Shown here in pieces: positions 46,577 through 58,312 of a stretch of 64,000 nucleotides of DNA (the first letter of the stretch is position 1; each line of letters starts with the position of its first letter). Under the pieces are notes generated by a model that saw nothing but the letters and a program-made list of their open reading frames with translations, was not told the origin of the DNA and ran no database searches. The stretch comes from Stichopus chloronotus (lineage: Eukaryota; Echinodermata; Holothuroidea; Aspidochirotida; Stichopodidae), in assembly GCA_021234535.1 (NCBI GenBank), contig CM037841.1, positions 16,264,825-16,328,824 of the forward strand. The letters run 5' to 3'. Both the position numbers and the translations under genes were made by a program.

Positions 46577-48962
46577 CTGCACATAGCGAATGGCAGGAAA
46601 GCCTTGGAAATGAAGGGACAGCCTTAATAGTTTACATATGGTATTTTGTGCACGTGTAAAGCAGAGCGGGAAGTCAGAAAACTGTTACTGATGTCAATGT
46701 TCTTATTTTGTTGTATAACGATGTAATTTGTCATGAAATTTTACTGATTGCTCATATTTTTTTACAATTTTATCTTCTCAATTTCTTTTCTCTTTTTCCA
46801 ATGTTTGTTTTTTTTTTTCACTTTTTTTGTTTTTGCTTTGTCATCATGGGTTGGGAATCCTACGTTTCCCATCCGAACTATGGTTTCCCGCAAACCAATT
46901 TAGGGCTGTTCCCAAGATTTCCCAAACTTGTATGCTATGGTAGTAAAGACTTGACCTGGTCGCTCAAGACTCTAAAGTATCTCACTGCTTACCAAGAACA
47001 GATAAAGCAAGCAGTGGACATGTCATAATAAAATTATCAACATTTCTATTGACAATACTGACGATAACGACAATGGTTTTCTTTCTGCAACATAAAACAG
47101 GATTGATTCAAGAGTCTTCTGTTCAAAGTCACATTTCTATTCCTCTATTTTCCAAATTATAGCAAATGGAGTTGAAAAGTCTGACAAAGCTCACCACGAG
47201 CTAAATTTGTCCAATATTGGAAAGGAAGAATGATTTCATCAACACATTACAATATAGCAATTTCAATGACATAAGTATTGTGTGTAAAGGCTTCATTATA
47301 TTACTGGAAGTACAGAAATTTCTACAAAGAAAATCTGTTGAGCTCAACCCCTCAGCCTTGGCATTCTTCTCAAGTTTACATGCTTACAAGTATAGAACTT
47401 AATACAGTATAGTACAAGAACTTAATGCACTACTCATATTCAGCATGCTCACATCATTCAACTATACACACAGGGAAGATATGTTTAGGAAAGGGGAAAA
47501 TGAAATGCACCTTTGAAGCCAAACAAACACACGAAAAGTAATGAAACAAAACAGAAATTTTAGACTGAAATTAGACTATTCAACTCATGAAGAAAGCACT
47601 ACTTAGAACAAGCTCAAACTTTCTTCAAATCTCCAATATACAGTGCATGTATTGCTGCTTGTTTCATGCAGTTGACTCCACACACAGTGGATCAAGAGAA
47701 GTGCAAGTAGATCAGTAACTCGCATTTCCAAACATCAGCTATGGAGTCCATTCACACGTTTTTTATTTTGTTTGTTTTTTCAAACACAGTCCTACTACAG
47801 GGTCTCTACATACCAGTTGTGTTGCGCGATGTGTACTGTAGAGTATGTATACATAGGCTATACAGATGCTGTGTATAAGCTAACAATGACCATTGTGGGC
47901 CAACACCGACACCGGGCTACAAACAGCTTCCCAATTCGTCATAAGTCAGTTTCCTTTGTTTCATTTGTTGTAACAACTGTTCACTGAGCAGTTCAATTAT
48001 GATCGATGTGCAATTCTAACTTTGCTTGCGGAGAATCATGTTCCAAAGGATGATGTTTTGTTAACGAGAGGTTTCCAATGATATCATTTGCAGTAGGTTA
48101 ATTTAGAAACAACATTGGGAGCAAAATCTCTTATTGATATTGTTTGCCAATATCATGATATTGTAACAACACTAACAGATGTGTGGATGGATAAATGGTC
48201 AGATGGACTGACAAACAGACAGACAGCCACGCAGATGCAGCGAGACTGCAATAGCTCAGATCAGCATGCTGGTATAAGCTAAAAACAATGTAGTAATGCT
48301 GTTACTTGCATTCATGTCATCAAGTACTGTATTGACAAAAAAATCATGAAACAGTGGAAAAAAAAAATTCATTTGTGCAGCTTCAGCTGGGTTGAGATCA
48401 GTGCTATGCACAGCAATTGAATTGGTCACATGTGCAACCAAATTTTGGCGATGCGATCATGCATCAACATACCACTTGCGGACTGACTTCACTCAGCAAT
48501 AAATTCGGTTAGATTAGGTGATCTAACTACTGTACCTTACTTACAATTATTTCCTCACATAAAATCGTTGAAAACTTGTCTTGTTAAAACTCCCTACAGA
48601 AATACAAAAGAATTCACTGCAACTGACGCTTGTACACACAAACAATTAATTTCCATGATACAAGGCCAATGGGTCATTCACCATACACGACTGTACAGTA
48701 TGAGCATCATACAGTAATTTTCGTCACTCAAAGTGAGCAAATCACTGTACTATTCCAATGGGAAAATTTCCGCTGTTGTTTGCCACTTCAGAGCTCAACA
48801 AGCGGTCTATGCCCTGCCTCAAAGACCCCAATGTAAAATGACTGACAGCCTCAAAGTGAATGCCAATGTCTACAAGTTCATAGATTGATTCATTGACATT
48901 ACTTCCAACTACTTTTGATAGCCATTTATAATGCAAGTGGCAGGCAGGACTCGTATTGAGCA
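46577..48962. other. No gene certain; two unexplained open frames
   Basis: On the plus strand 46846-47026 reads MGWESYVSHPNYGFPQTNLG and onward to a stop after QIKQAVDMS, after a long T-rich tract with no AG acceptor. On the minus strand 48981-48742 reads WLSKVVGSNVNESIYELVDI and onward, with a protein-like composition but no good splice sites. Neither is recognised. The minus frame overlaps the LINE tail at one end. Confidence 0.3.
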
Positions 48963-49061
48963 ACAAAATTGTGGAACACACTCACCGAAATCTCAAAAAA
49001 TTCCCCCTCATTATCATTTTTAAAAAAGAACACTGTTCAAGATATCATCTCTTCCTACTGA
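48963..49061 (+). pseudogene. LINE reverse transcriptase C-terminus
   Basis: The plus-strand frame reads TKLWNTLTEISKNSPSLSFL, then KKNTVQDIISSY and a stop. The LWN-L-E-I-NSPSLS-FKK pattern is the usual C-terminal end of CR1/L2/Rex-type LINE ORF2 proteins. Only about 32 codons are present, so the copy is heavily 5'-truncated, as is normal for LINE insertions. Confidence 0.6.
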
Positions 49062-49480
49062 TTACAGGTGGTATGGTCAGTCAACTGGTTCATTCACCCC
49101 TCTATTTTTTTATCTACTTTTTGTTTATCTACTTTTAATTATTTAACATATTATGGTATGTTTATGTATGTGTGTACTTAATGTATGCATGTATATGTGA
49201 AAGTATGTATATGTAAGAATATATGTGTAATTGGTATGTGTATATACATGTATAGATACATTTTCTTGGCCTTGTAATTCTTTCATTTTCTTTGTGCTTA
49301 AGTATTAACTATCATCATATCTACTTGTTGCCACTCTGTGCGCCACTCTGTTAAGCCATTCTGGCTTTATGGTACACTTCCCATCACAATTGTACTAAAT
49401 GTATATTAACTCTTACATTTATTGCAGTATATTTATTGCACAAGTTGTGATAAAACAAATAAACGAAACGAACAAAACTT
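49062..49480 (+). mobile_element. Probable LINE 3' untranslated tail
   Basis: Sequence after the LINE stop, with a diverged ATGTATGT simple repeat at 49150-49260 and ending near ACAAATAAACGAAACGAAC. The end point is uncertain. Confidence 0.4.
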
Positions 49481-50929
49481 TCATAATTACTGTAGATGCA
49501 AGGCATCCTAGCCAGGATCTGTTTTCATGGTTACCTGATGATGCATCACAGGAATTCCCCTAAGAACTTACCCATAAATGTCAATAAGATTTGGTCAATT
49601 CAGTGATGAAAAGGTGTTTCCATAGCATAACTTCTTCACATTAAGCGTACAATTATAAATGGGGTCGTTCAAATGACATGATTTTTCCCTCGTACTGAAA
49701 CTATTAAGTCCACATATATTGCTGCTAATAGCATATCATACAGTATCATTTCAATGTATGTTCTGGTGACTAGAATTTTGCATTGAGGAGCTGTAATGCA
49801 TGAATGTACAATCAATTAGAGCCCAGCTGGCAACTATTCAAATCAAAGCACCTCACTTCATTGTAGAAGTTCACAACAACAAAAAAACAGTGTATGGACT
49901 GGCTCTGATTCCGAGGCACCTTCAAGTTCACGCTGCCAATCAAAATTACATAGTTCTTTGTAGTTTAGATCTGCTGTTTGATATGCTGTTTCCTGGGCAA
50001 TCTGCATTGCAGCCAGCTCTGGCAGCAAACACACAGTACAGCTCTGGTATGCTGGTATTTATGTTGCCTAGATTGCATAGCAATGTGTCGGGAGCATATT
50101 GTTTATACTTTTGCAGGCTTGGACTCGGACTGCACTGACTTTAACTCATGTGTTACAATTGTTAAAAGGACATGTGTTGACTTGGACTGATACACTGATA
50201 CTGTATAGCCCACTGTTTAGTGTAAACCAGGTAAACCACAATTGTTTATGGCTGTGAATATATTGACTTCCAGAAACCTTGGAGTCAGTTTTTTTGTGAG
50301 ATACTGAAATAAAAATGTTTTGAATTTCATTTTTTATCTGTTTTGAAGTTGATATGTATTTTAATAGTGTTACATTTGAAAAACCAATCTTTTACTAACT
50401 GTTTGAGACAGTACCGGTATTGAAAAACTTTGGTGGTACCACGTAGGACTGGAAATAACTGGTACTAACCATGAACAGGTCAGTCAATGGTACTGCAAAT
50501 ACTGGTGTACTGTGAATACTGGTAGTAACTTGGGTACCGGGAAACTGCCCAACCTTACAGGGGGTCTGTCCATGTTCATTTTGTAAAGTATTGCTTGAGG
50601 TAAAAATCAGTGTTTATTTTTGCTTGGCAAAATACTTCTAACATTTTATTACATGTTCTGGCAGATAAAAAGTGACAGAAGAAACCATTCTGCAGCATTA
50701 GACAGTATACATTCCAATTCAGCAAAAGGTTGGGTACCATATTCAATATCAAGCACGATGATGTTATAATTCTGCCAAATTTAAGTTACAAATTACACCA
50801 CTATGCTATAGTACTGTAAATATGACTTCCAACAAAAAAAAAACTGGATTCTTGTATAGTACTTTGTGATATATCAACACATTAAATATGACATGCCTAG
50901 GCTTCCATTCATGAGGTACTTTGTGAACA
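49481..50929. other. No gene recognised
   Basis: A 112-codon ORF at 49800-50138 lacks any motif or splice support. Confidence 0.4.
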
Positions 50930-51180
50930 AGGTTTTTGTGTTTGAGATATGATAAATCCAGATGACCTTTGACCTCCACCAAAAACAACAGGGCATATGC
51001 CATAAATCCAATTCAGTCTCAAGATACTGTGTTTAAAATGTTTCACATTTTGACATCTGCTGACCTCAAATAGCGTTTAACCTCCATCAAATAAGTTGAA
51101 TAGTCTTTATACGGTTCAAGTACATACCAAATACAAGGTCAGTCTAAGGTTGTACTTTTGGGATATTGTGTCAAACAAAA
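50930..51180. repeat. Half-site tandem repeat relic, one to two units
   Basis: GATGACCTTTGACCTCCACC at 50961 with a perfect DR1 (50963-50975), then TGACATCTGCTGACCTCAAAT and AACCTCCATCAAATAA, give one good and one decayed unit in the same orientation as the 44 kb array. Confidence 0.75.
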
Positions 51181-51799
51181 CACAAAAATGCAAACAAGCA
51201 TCATACAAATTTTCAGTAAGTGTTAAAGAAAGATAGGTAGTTGTAATGTCTTTAAACTTTTTGCACTTTCTTGTTCTAAATTAGGTATAAACACAACTAT
51301 TTCATAGATTTGCACTGTAGTAATAAATGATCTGCCAATGGCAAATACAGTCAAGAAGTCTGGCTGGACTTTTTCTGCATTTTGTTTCAATTTTCAGATG
51401 TTGGTATGAAATGTCAGAGCACTGGTCTCTTAAAGAATATGAACAGAATATGAACAGAATATGAACTGTAAGGAACAACAATGAACTACAGAATATGAAC
51501 TTTAAGGAACAACAACATTGTAGAACACAATTTAATGATCTGTCCATTTAATTGACTTGTTATAGAAATGAATTGATTTTAGAATACAGTACATCATACA
51601 ACTGAGAGCTTTTTTTCTTCCATATGTTCCCTTGTACATAATGTACAGACTACTTAACGGTCGCATGACATGAAAATGACATTTTGGAGTACTGGGTGCA
51701 TTCAGCATTGAAAATATTGAAAAAAGCAGCAAATTAAAAAAAATCGGTCAAGGATTGACCAATTTACAGACAAATTAGTATCTCACAGCTGTACCATGA
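51181..51799. other. No gene; short tandem AGAATATGAAC repeat
   Basis: An 11-bp AGAATATGAAC unit is repeated three times from about 51434, with a related 35-bp duplication containing AAGGAACAACAA to 51512. Nothing else supported. Confidence 0.6.
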
Positions 51800-51809
51800 A
51801 TAAACATTG

Positions 51810-52395
51810 GTTAAGTATGCAAATTTGTTATGTCAAGAGATGGACTCCTATGAAAAATTCGAAGAACATTGCAAAGGAAAGAAGAATACCACATATTATG
51901 AAAGGTACGTGTTTAATTGTAGAAGCCAACAAGCTGGGGAAAACGGGGACTCGTTTGTCACTGCATTGAAATTATCAGCTGAATCATGCAAATTTGGTGA
52001 GCTACAGTAAAAGAATTGCTCATCTTGGGTAGAGTTATAATAGGCATCTCAGATAAGCCATTGAAAACAGCAGCTACTGCTAGCAGACTCACTTACACTT
52101 AATAAAGCTATAAGCATTCTTCAAACTGGCCCTGCAGCATCTGTGCAGCTTGATCACATAAGTAACGACTCATCAGCCCTTCATGCAATTGGCAAATCAC
52201 CAAGCAATTGCCAATCAGGTAGACCTCACTGTAATCGGGCAGGCAACCACACATCTGACAGCAACAAGCATACACAGTCTCAAAAGAAACCCTCACAGTC
52301 CAATGTTTGTCCCAACTGTGGTGGTGTGTACCCTCATGATGGTAACTGTCCTGCACCAGGCAAAATATGAAATGCATGCAAAAAGTCTAATCAAT
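51810..52395 (+). pseudogene. Gypsy gag, capsid end and zinc knuckle
   Basis: The frame at 51807-52010 has YEKFEEHCKGKKNTTYYERY followed by FNCRSQQAGENGDSFVTALK, the capsid-end motif of Ty3/gypsy gag. The middle (52015-52140) is frameshifted. The frame at 52143-52370 has AQLDHISND-like sequence, then VCPNCGGVYPHDGNCPAPGK, a Cys/His nucleic-acid binding knuckle. The N-terminal half of gag is absent. Confidence 0.8.
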
Positions 52396-52509
52396 TTGCA
52401 AAGGTGCGCAGAGGTCATCTCAAATCAAGATCGCCGCAAGCGAAGACAGTGACACAAGATGCTCACACAGTATCTCAAACTGCGAACACAGCCAGTGTGA
52501 GTATACATT

Positions 52510-52860
52510 TGTAGTACGTCCGGATGGTTCGAAGGACAAGCGGCCTAATATTCATGTCACTGTAGCAGACACAGTGCTTACCGGTGTAATTGATACTGGT
52601 GCTACCGTTAACGTAATGAGTAAGAGTGGCCCTATAATTCGTTTCATACAGCTCCTATTCTCAAAAACGGGACAATCAATCTCTATGCATATGGGTCCAA
52701 CGTTCCTCTCACACTGATTGGTAAATTTGTAGCTGATATCAAATACAAAGATGTAGCCGTGCGCTCTGAATTTTATGTAGCGAAAGGTGTATGGGACACA
52801 CTCATCAGATTTAACAATTAACACTGCAGAGGCCTTAGGCGTTGTGCGCATCTGCTATAA
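52510..52860 (+). pseudogene. Gypsy aspartic protease
   Basis: The frame through 52540-52620 reads LTGVIDTGATVNVM, with the retropepsin active-site DTGA in place and the usual hydrophobic residue pattern around it. Stops follow; a second frame resumes at 52787 with SSDLTINTAEALGV. It would process the gag-pol polyprotein. Confidence 0.8.
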
Positions 52861-52949
52861 TATTCACACACTTGGTACATTGGTGCAAATTCTTGAAGAA
52901 CATAGTGACCACTTTGAAGGAATTGGCAAATTCGCTGATACAGCCTCCA

Positions 52950-53700
52950 AGCTACATGTCAAACCTGATGTTGTCCCAGTATCGCAGCCTCACCGCCGCA
53001 TTCCGTTTCATGTACCAGAGCAGGTAGAAGCTGAGCTTCAGCATTTGGAGTCTCTAGATGTCATTGAGCCGGTCCACGATAGGCCAACTCCATAGGTATC
53101 TCCTATTCGTGTGGTACCCAAGCCAAGGAGTGCAAATGAAATTAGCCTGTGTGTTGACATGCATGCCTCTAATCAAGCACTTGAACATGAAAGGCATGTC
53201 ACTCCCACAATTGACGTTGACATTGCTATGACAATGACATCATAACCAATCTTAATGGTGGTACCATCTTCTACAAGTTAGACCTTTAGAACAGGTACCA
53301 CCAAGACCAGCTTAATAAGGATTCTCGCTATCTGACAGTCTTTTCCATGCATGTTGGACTCTTCCAATTCAAGCATTTGGATTCGGTGTGAACAGCGGTG
53401 CTGAACAATTTCAAAACCTGACACAGTCTGCTTAAGCAGGACTCCCAGGAGTCATAAACATTAGTGACGACATTCTGATCAATGCAAAGGACCAGGATGA
53501 AATGCAACGTCGTCTTGAACAATGTATGTTTAGAGACAAAAATCTGATGCTAAATGAGAGCAAATGTGAATTCAACAAGCATAGCATTGAGTTCTTTGGA
53601 CAAACATTCAGCTCAGATGGTGTGTCACCCAGTCCAGCAAAAGGAGAAGCACTTAAACATGCGGAAGCATCTAAAAGCAAGAAAGAAGTATGCAGCTAAC
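52950..53700 (+). pseudogene. Gypsy reverse transcriptase
   Basis: The lead-in HRRIPFHVPEQVEAELQHLE and DVIEPVHDRPTP (to 53095) is followed, after a stop, by VVPKPRSANEISLCVDMHAS. The middle is scrambled by frameshifts. The catalytic block appears as NISDDILI near 53461, where YxDD has become SDD, followed by ESKCEFNKHSIEFFGQTFS. Order and motifs are typical of Ty3/gypsy RT. Confidence 0.85.
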
Positions 53701-53754
53701 TGGGACTCGCCACATACTATGCGCGATTTATTCATTGATGCGATCTCAGCATGA

Positions 53755-54110
53755 TTGTGTGCAATGCTAACACAACACAACGACAGAAAAGGAAAGTTGT
53801 TCCTGGTTGCTATAGCAAGTCACTCACTGACAGCAGTAGAACAGAGGTATTCTCACACCGAACTAAAAGCCCTTGCCGTGACATGGGGCTGGCTTCATTT
53901 TCACTTATATCTATTCAGCAGCGAATTCACTGTCATCGGCAGCGAATTCACTGTCATCACAGAACATAAACCATTAACGTCACTATTCAAACATGCGTAT
54001 TCCAAGCCCTCTGCGCAAATTGAAAAATGGATCCTAAGGCTACAGCAGTACACATACAATTGCCTATCGCCCTGGAAAAGGTAATCCCGCTGATTACCTC
54101 TCCAGACTTT
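53755..54110 (+). pseudogene. Gypsy RNase H
   Basis: The frame at 53755-54084 has VEQRYSHTELKALAVTWGW with the catalytic Glu, ITEHKPLTSLFK in place of the usual TDHKPL, and IEKWILRLQQYTYN. A 20-bp tandem duplication (GCAGCGAATTCACTGTCATC with one change) at 53920-53960 adds seven residues before ITEHKPL, an unusual small in-element duplication. Confidence 0.82.
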
Positions 54111-54404
54111 GTACACTTCAAACTCTGATCTGGAAACAGGTGAGCATATCGACTTCATACTGATCAATGCGGTACCGAGAGCAGTGAAGCTTGAGGAAGT
54201 TCAGTCAGCAGTGGAAAAAGATCAGCTACTAGGTGCATGAAAAAGCGCACATTTACACAATGCATGGTACAAGGAAATTGCTCAAACCCCGGTCAGCATC
54301 AAAAGCAACCTTCAACAAGTGCGCAATGTCAAAGATGAAATCACCATTGCACCATCCGGTGTTTTTCTACAAGATAACCGTATTATCTACCTTCCAGCAG
54401 AGCG

Positions 54405-55062
54405 TAGTGCAACTTGCACATGAGGGACATCAAGGAACAGTCTGAACAAAGCAATTGATACGACAAAAAGTTTGGTTTCCTAGAACAGATTCATATGATG
54501 ATGAGATCGTCAAGACGTGCGTTCCCTGTCAAGCAACGCATGTCACCGATAACCAAGACACCGCTGGACATGTCACCGTTCCCTGAATCACCATGTTCAG
54601 AACTCAGTGTAGACTTCAAGGAGTTAGGGCAGAATAAAGGATATCTCCTTGTGGTGGCTGATTAGTAGAGTTGATACCCAGTCATAGAGTTTGTAAGTTC
54701 TACATCCTCTAAAATGGTTATCCCAAAACTTGATCACATATTTTCAATGTTTGGCATTCCTAAAGTAATCTGTACAGACAAAGGTCCACCATCCAATAGT
54801 GAGGACTTTGCTAGATTTGCAGATCGCATTGGCTTTCAACACCATAAGACCATGCCCAGGTGGCCACAAGCCAACGGGATAGTAGAACGGCTCATGAGAA
54901 CCATCAAGAAAGTTTACCAGACAACTCGAGTGGAAAACAAGAGTGGACACCAAGCTATTCGGGAATTCCTTCGAAACTACAGAGCGACTACCAATCCTTC
55001 CACTGGTATGCTGCCATCCTCATTGCTCTTTCAATATGATGTACGAAACAGACTCCCAGCTA
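54405..55062 (+). pseudogene. Gypsy integrase, zinc region and catalytic core
   Basis: AHEGHQGTV at 54418 and VKTCVPCQATH at 54510 are the H2 and C2 halves of the integrase zinc domain. The core, open from 54714, has GIPKVICTDKGPPSNSEDF with the second Asp, PQANGIVERLMRTIKK with the Glu, and FLRNYRATTNPSTGMLPSSL. The frame is cut after RNRLPA by the transposon at 55063. Confidence 0.85.
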
Positions 55063-57042
55063 CAATCTTGGACAAAATTGTTGGGACACTTTGTCGTATG
55101 TTGCAAATATAATACTGAATTTTAGGTGAGAGGATAACATGAAACCCCGTGCCCCTTTCCAATGTTGTGCTATAGAAGTGAATGTACCCTTTGAACAGCA
55201 ATCCTATAGCCATCATTGAACGGGGGCACGGGGTGTCCCAAGGCATTTTGTCCAAGATTGTCTGAGTTTTTTGGGAGCATTGAACATTGAAAATTGAACA
55301 TTTTGGGACAAGGTGCATAATAAAAATTAGTTATCGGGGCCCATGGGTCTGGGGATTTTCAAATGAAAGCATTCTGAATTTCGACTATAAACATACCAAG
55401 TTTAATTTTAATTTGGGGGTTTATTTGTATATGTTTTGTTGGAAAGGAGTGATCATGAATGGATAGATTGTTTCATGGTTTTGTATGCGGACAGAAATAG
55501 TTGCGTTTAGAAATGACATTCATGGGCAGCTGTTGCATTGCGTCGCAACAGGAGTGTTACTGCAATTGTAGAATGCTGGTAGGAATAAAGGTTATAATAT
55601 ATTCTGAAGTAGCTCCACGCTCTACCAAAATGTGTTAAAGTCAGAACTGTAGATTCAGCTTACTATTAAAATAATGGTAGAACGTTAGTAAAGGCTGGTT
55701 TTTTACATTTTTGGCCGCTAAATCAAGATTTGTGACTGCAATTTTTACATCGCATGAAGCTGGTAACATATGTAATTTTCAGTCTTGTGATCTACGCAAT
55801 TTTCCCTCGGGTTGCTTAAATTTTCCTGTTAAAACATTTGGTAGAACGTGGGCTTTATTAACCTATACTGTCGGACGCTGTTGTTAGCTCTAAGTCAGCT
55901 TGGAAGGGGAGGCCGGGGTTCGATTCGCGGCATGACCATAGTGTTTTTCACTGCTCAATTATCCATTTATAAACTCAAATGTCTGTCAACTTCTCATTTT
56001 TCATTCATTCATATATAACATAAGGTAATATATATATGTATATTAATATAATGATATAGCTCTAACAACAAATATGTACTCTAAAGTCCGTTGAAACTGC
56101 TTAATATGACTGACATATTACAGTGTACCATGTATGGTACAATAGAATGGGAGCCACAATGTCACTGTTATGTGAATATGAACAAACGTCACATTTATTA
56201 AATTTGCATTTTAGGGGTTTATTTTGTATAATGATAGTACACTTTTTACCCAAATTAACCTGCAAGTCAGTCATAACAGTCATTAAGCGTAGTTACTTTA
56301 ATACCAGACACCACGTCATCACTGTAAACAATTTGAATAAATGACACATATACATCGATCTTCTTCAACGGACCACAGTGACTAACATGTTAGTTGTTGT
56401 TTTTTGGGGGGATGCTTTTTGTTTTTGTTTGTTTTTTTTGCTTCCGTACCTGTCTCAATATCAGAGTTTGAGCCGAAAGTAAGTCATTTGTATCATACAA
56501 AATGTTTCAAAGTAGTTTCCTGGTCGACAAGATGCATTGGAGTTATGATGCTACCTCCCCAATGACTGCATTTTATTCAACACATTTAGTGCAAATACAT
56601 GGATTTGACTGACTTATTCCTCCCTTTACTCCGTAATAACACTGACAACATTCACACAATAATATTATTACAGTTAACCAACTTCAGTATAGGCCCAAAA
56701 CACGCCAAACATGCACTGCTGATGTTTCTTGTTGCAAGGAATATCACACCCCCCCCCATTTTGCCGTTTAACTTATTTCAAATTGACGATTTTTCCTGTG
56801 CCCCACGTATGCCTCTAAACCGTCGAAATTCTCAGACAATCTTGGACAAAATTGTTGGAACACTTTGTCGTATGTTGCAAATATAATACTGAATTTTAGG
56901 TGAGAGGATAACATGAAACCCCGCGCCCCTTTCCAATGTAACGCTATAGAAGCGAATGTACCCTTTGAACAGCAATCCTATCGCCAACATTCAACGGGGG
57001 GGGGGGGGCAGGGTGTCCCAAGGTATTTAGTCCAAGATTGTA
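55061..57042 (+). mobile_element. TA-flanked 1,978-bp transposon (copy B), terminal modules duplicated
   Basis: The element 55063-57040 begins CAATCTTGGACAAAATTG and ends in the reverse complement of a close variant. TA is present directly outside both ends (55061-55062, 57041-57042), and removing one TA with the element rejoins the integrase sequence. Each end is a complete copy of a 198-204-bp unit (55063-55260 and 56837-57040) that is itself bounded by the same inverted repeat. The two units are in direct orientation. The inner junctions read CCAAGATTGTCTGAG and CTCAGACAATCTTGG. The interior has no transposase. TA duplication suggests Tc1/mariner. A tRNA-type B-box word GGTTCGATTC lies at about 55918. 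Confidence 0.8.
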
Positions 57043-57321
57043 GGTCTGCTCATCAGGCAACAGGAGCAGACCACCAGAGAGCAGGACATAATTGCCAAAC
57101 AGCGTATGTCCAAAGCGGAGACAAAGAGAAACACTCAGTCAATCACCATCCAGGTCGGAGACACAGTGCTTGTCAAGCGAGATGGCCACGTCATATCCAA
57201 TGATCTATCGCCATATGACCCTGACCCATATACAGTTACGGACGTAAATGGCAGCATGGTAACTGCCACACGAACTGAGAAAACGATAACCAGACATGTT
57301 TCTTACTTTAAAGGGAAATAG
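57043..57321 (+). pseudogene. Gypsy integrase C-terminal domain
   Basis: The frame after the transposon has KAETKRNTQSITIQVGDTVL, then DPDPYTVTDVNGSMVTATRT, then HVSYFKGK and a stop. These are the features of the gypsy integrase C-terminal chromatin-binding region (VGDTVL..., DP.PYTV, GSMVTA). It is in a frame different from the core before the insertion, so a separate frameshift is present. Confidence 0.82.
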
Positions 57322-57351
57322 GGCGTTTAGAATACTAGACACTAGAAAATA

Positions 57352-57656
57352 GTGGTAATCATTGTTAAACCATTCAGTCTCATCAATAAACATCTACCAA
57401 AGCTTCATCTTCTCAAAACATTATGCATGTGATGAGTAATGGAAGATGCATCATTTGAATTTTGAAAAGCTTGGGTGAACAAAGTAGTGTTGAGTAACCA
57501 ATAACTGAATTTCTATCTGTGAGGAGCTCATTTCTTGAAAAGAAGGCTACTGTCCTTCCTTATTTTGAATAATCTATCATTCCACATCCACAAACATTGG
57601 TTTCAAAAATATGGATGTTTTCTCTAAAACAAATGCCATATTTCCCTTTAAGCAGG
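57352..57656. repeat. 304-bp dispersed repeat, copy 2
   Basis: Near-full-length match to 24153-24456. It starts 30 bases after the integrase stop and interrupts the gypsy 3' region. The gypsy-derived frame resumes as QVTLDHSNTTGNHNIVIDMD and runs to SPPGYRRTMFLHKEPE. Confidence 0.75.
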
Positions 57657-58312
57657 TCACACTTGATCATAGTAACACTACAGGTAACCATAATATAGTG
57701 ATTGACATGGATTCACCTGACCCTCTAATTCAACCCAACCATTGTAATCCACCAAAACGCAGTTGTTGCATCAGGTCACCACCCGGGTACCGAAGGACTA
57801 TGTTCTTACATAAGGAACCCGAATAGTAAAGATTTGGGCGAGGATGAAGTACTGGTGACCTCTATCCTCAGCATAGGGCACAGTAGGAAACTGAATGGTA
57901 AAGATTCCGTTGAGAGTGATGTACTGGCGACCTCATCTCTCGAACTCAATCTAATTTGCCAGAACTGAATATGTCAAACTGATATTTGCTCACCTTAAGG
58001 AACACTCATGTGTTTTGTTATTCACTCTACAGAGCTTTCATTCTTTTATGACTGATCTTTGCAGTTATATTGTGATTAGTTTATCGTATATTGTGTTTAA
58101 TTGATAATGTATGTTTCACTGCGTTTCTCATCTTTGGGCAGTAAATATTCTCTGAAGTCATGATCTCTTCCTATCACTAATTTTTCGAGCCAAAACAAGT
58201 AGTCAACTTTTAAGTTCCGACTTGCTGTTTTTGTTATTATACTGGGCCCATCTGCGTTTCACGTTTATCATAGTTTGCCATTCGTTCTTTCACCCTGATA
58301 TCATTCTACCAA

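Noticed and set aside
46846..47026. Plus-strand frame MGWESYVSHPNYGFPQTNLG onward as a terminal exon
   Set aside because: The T-rich tract before it has no AG acceptor at the right place, and nothing recognises the peptide.
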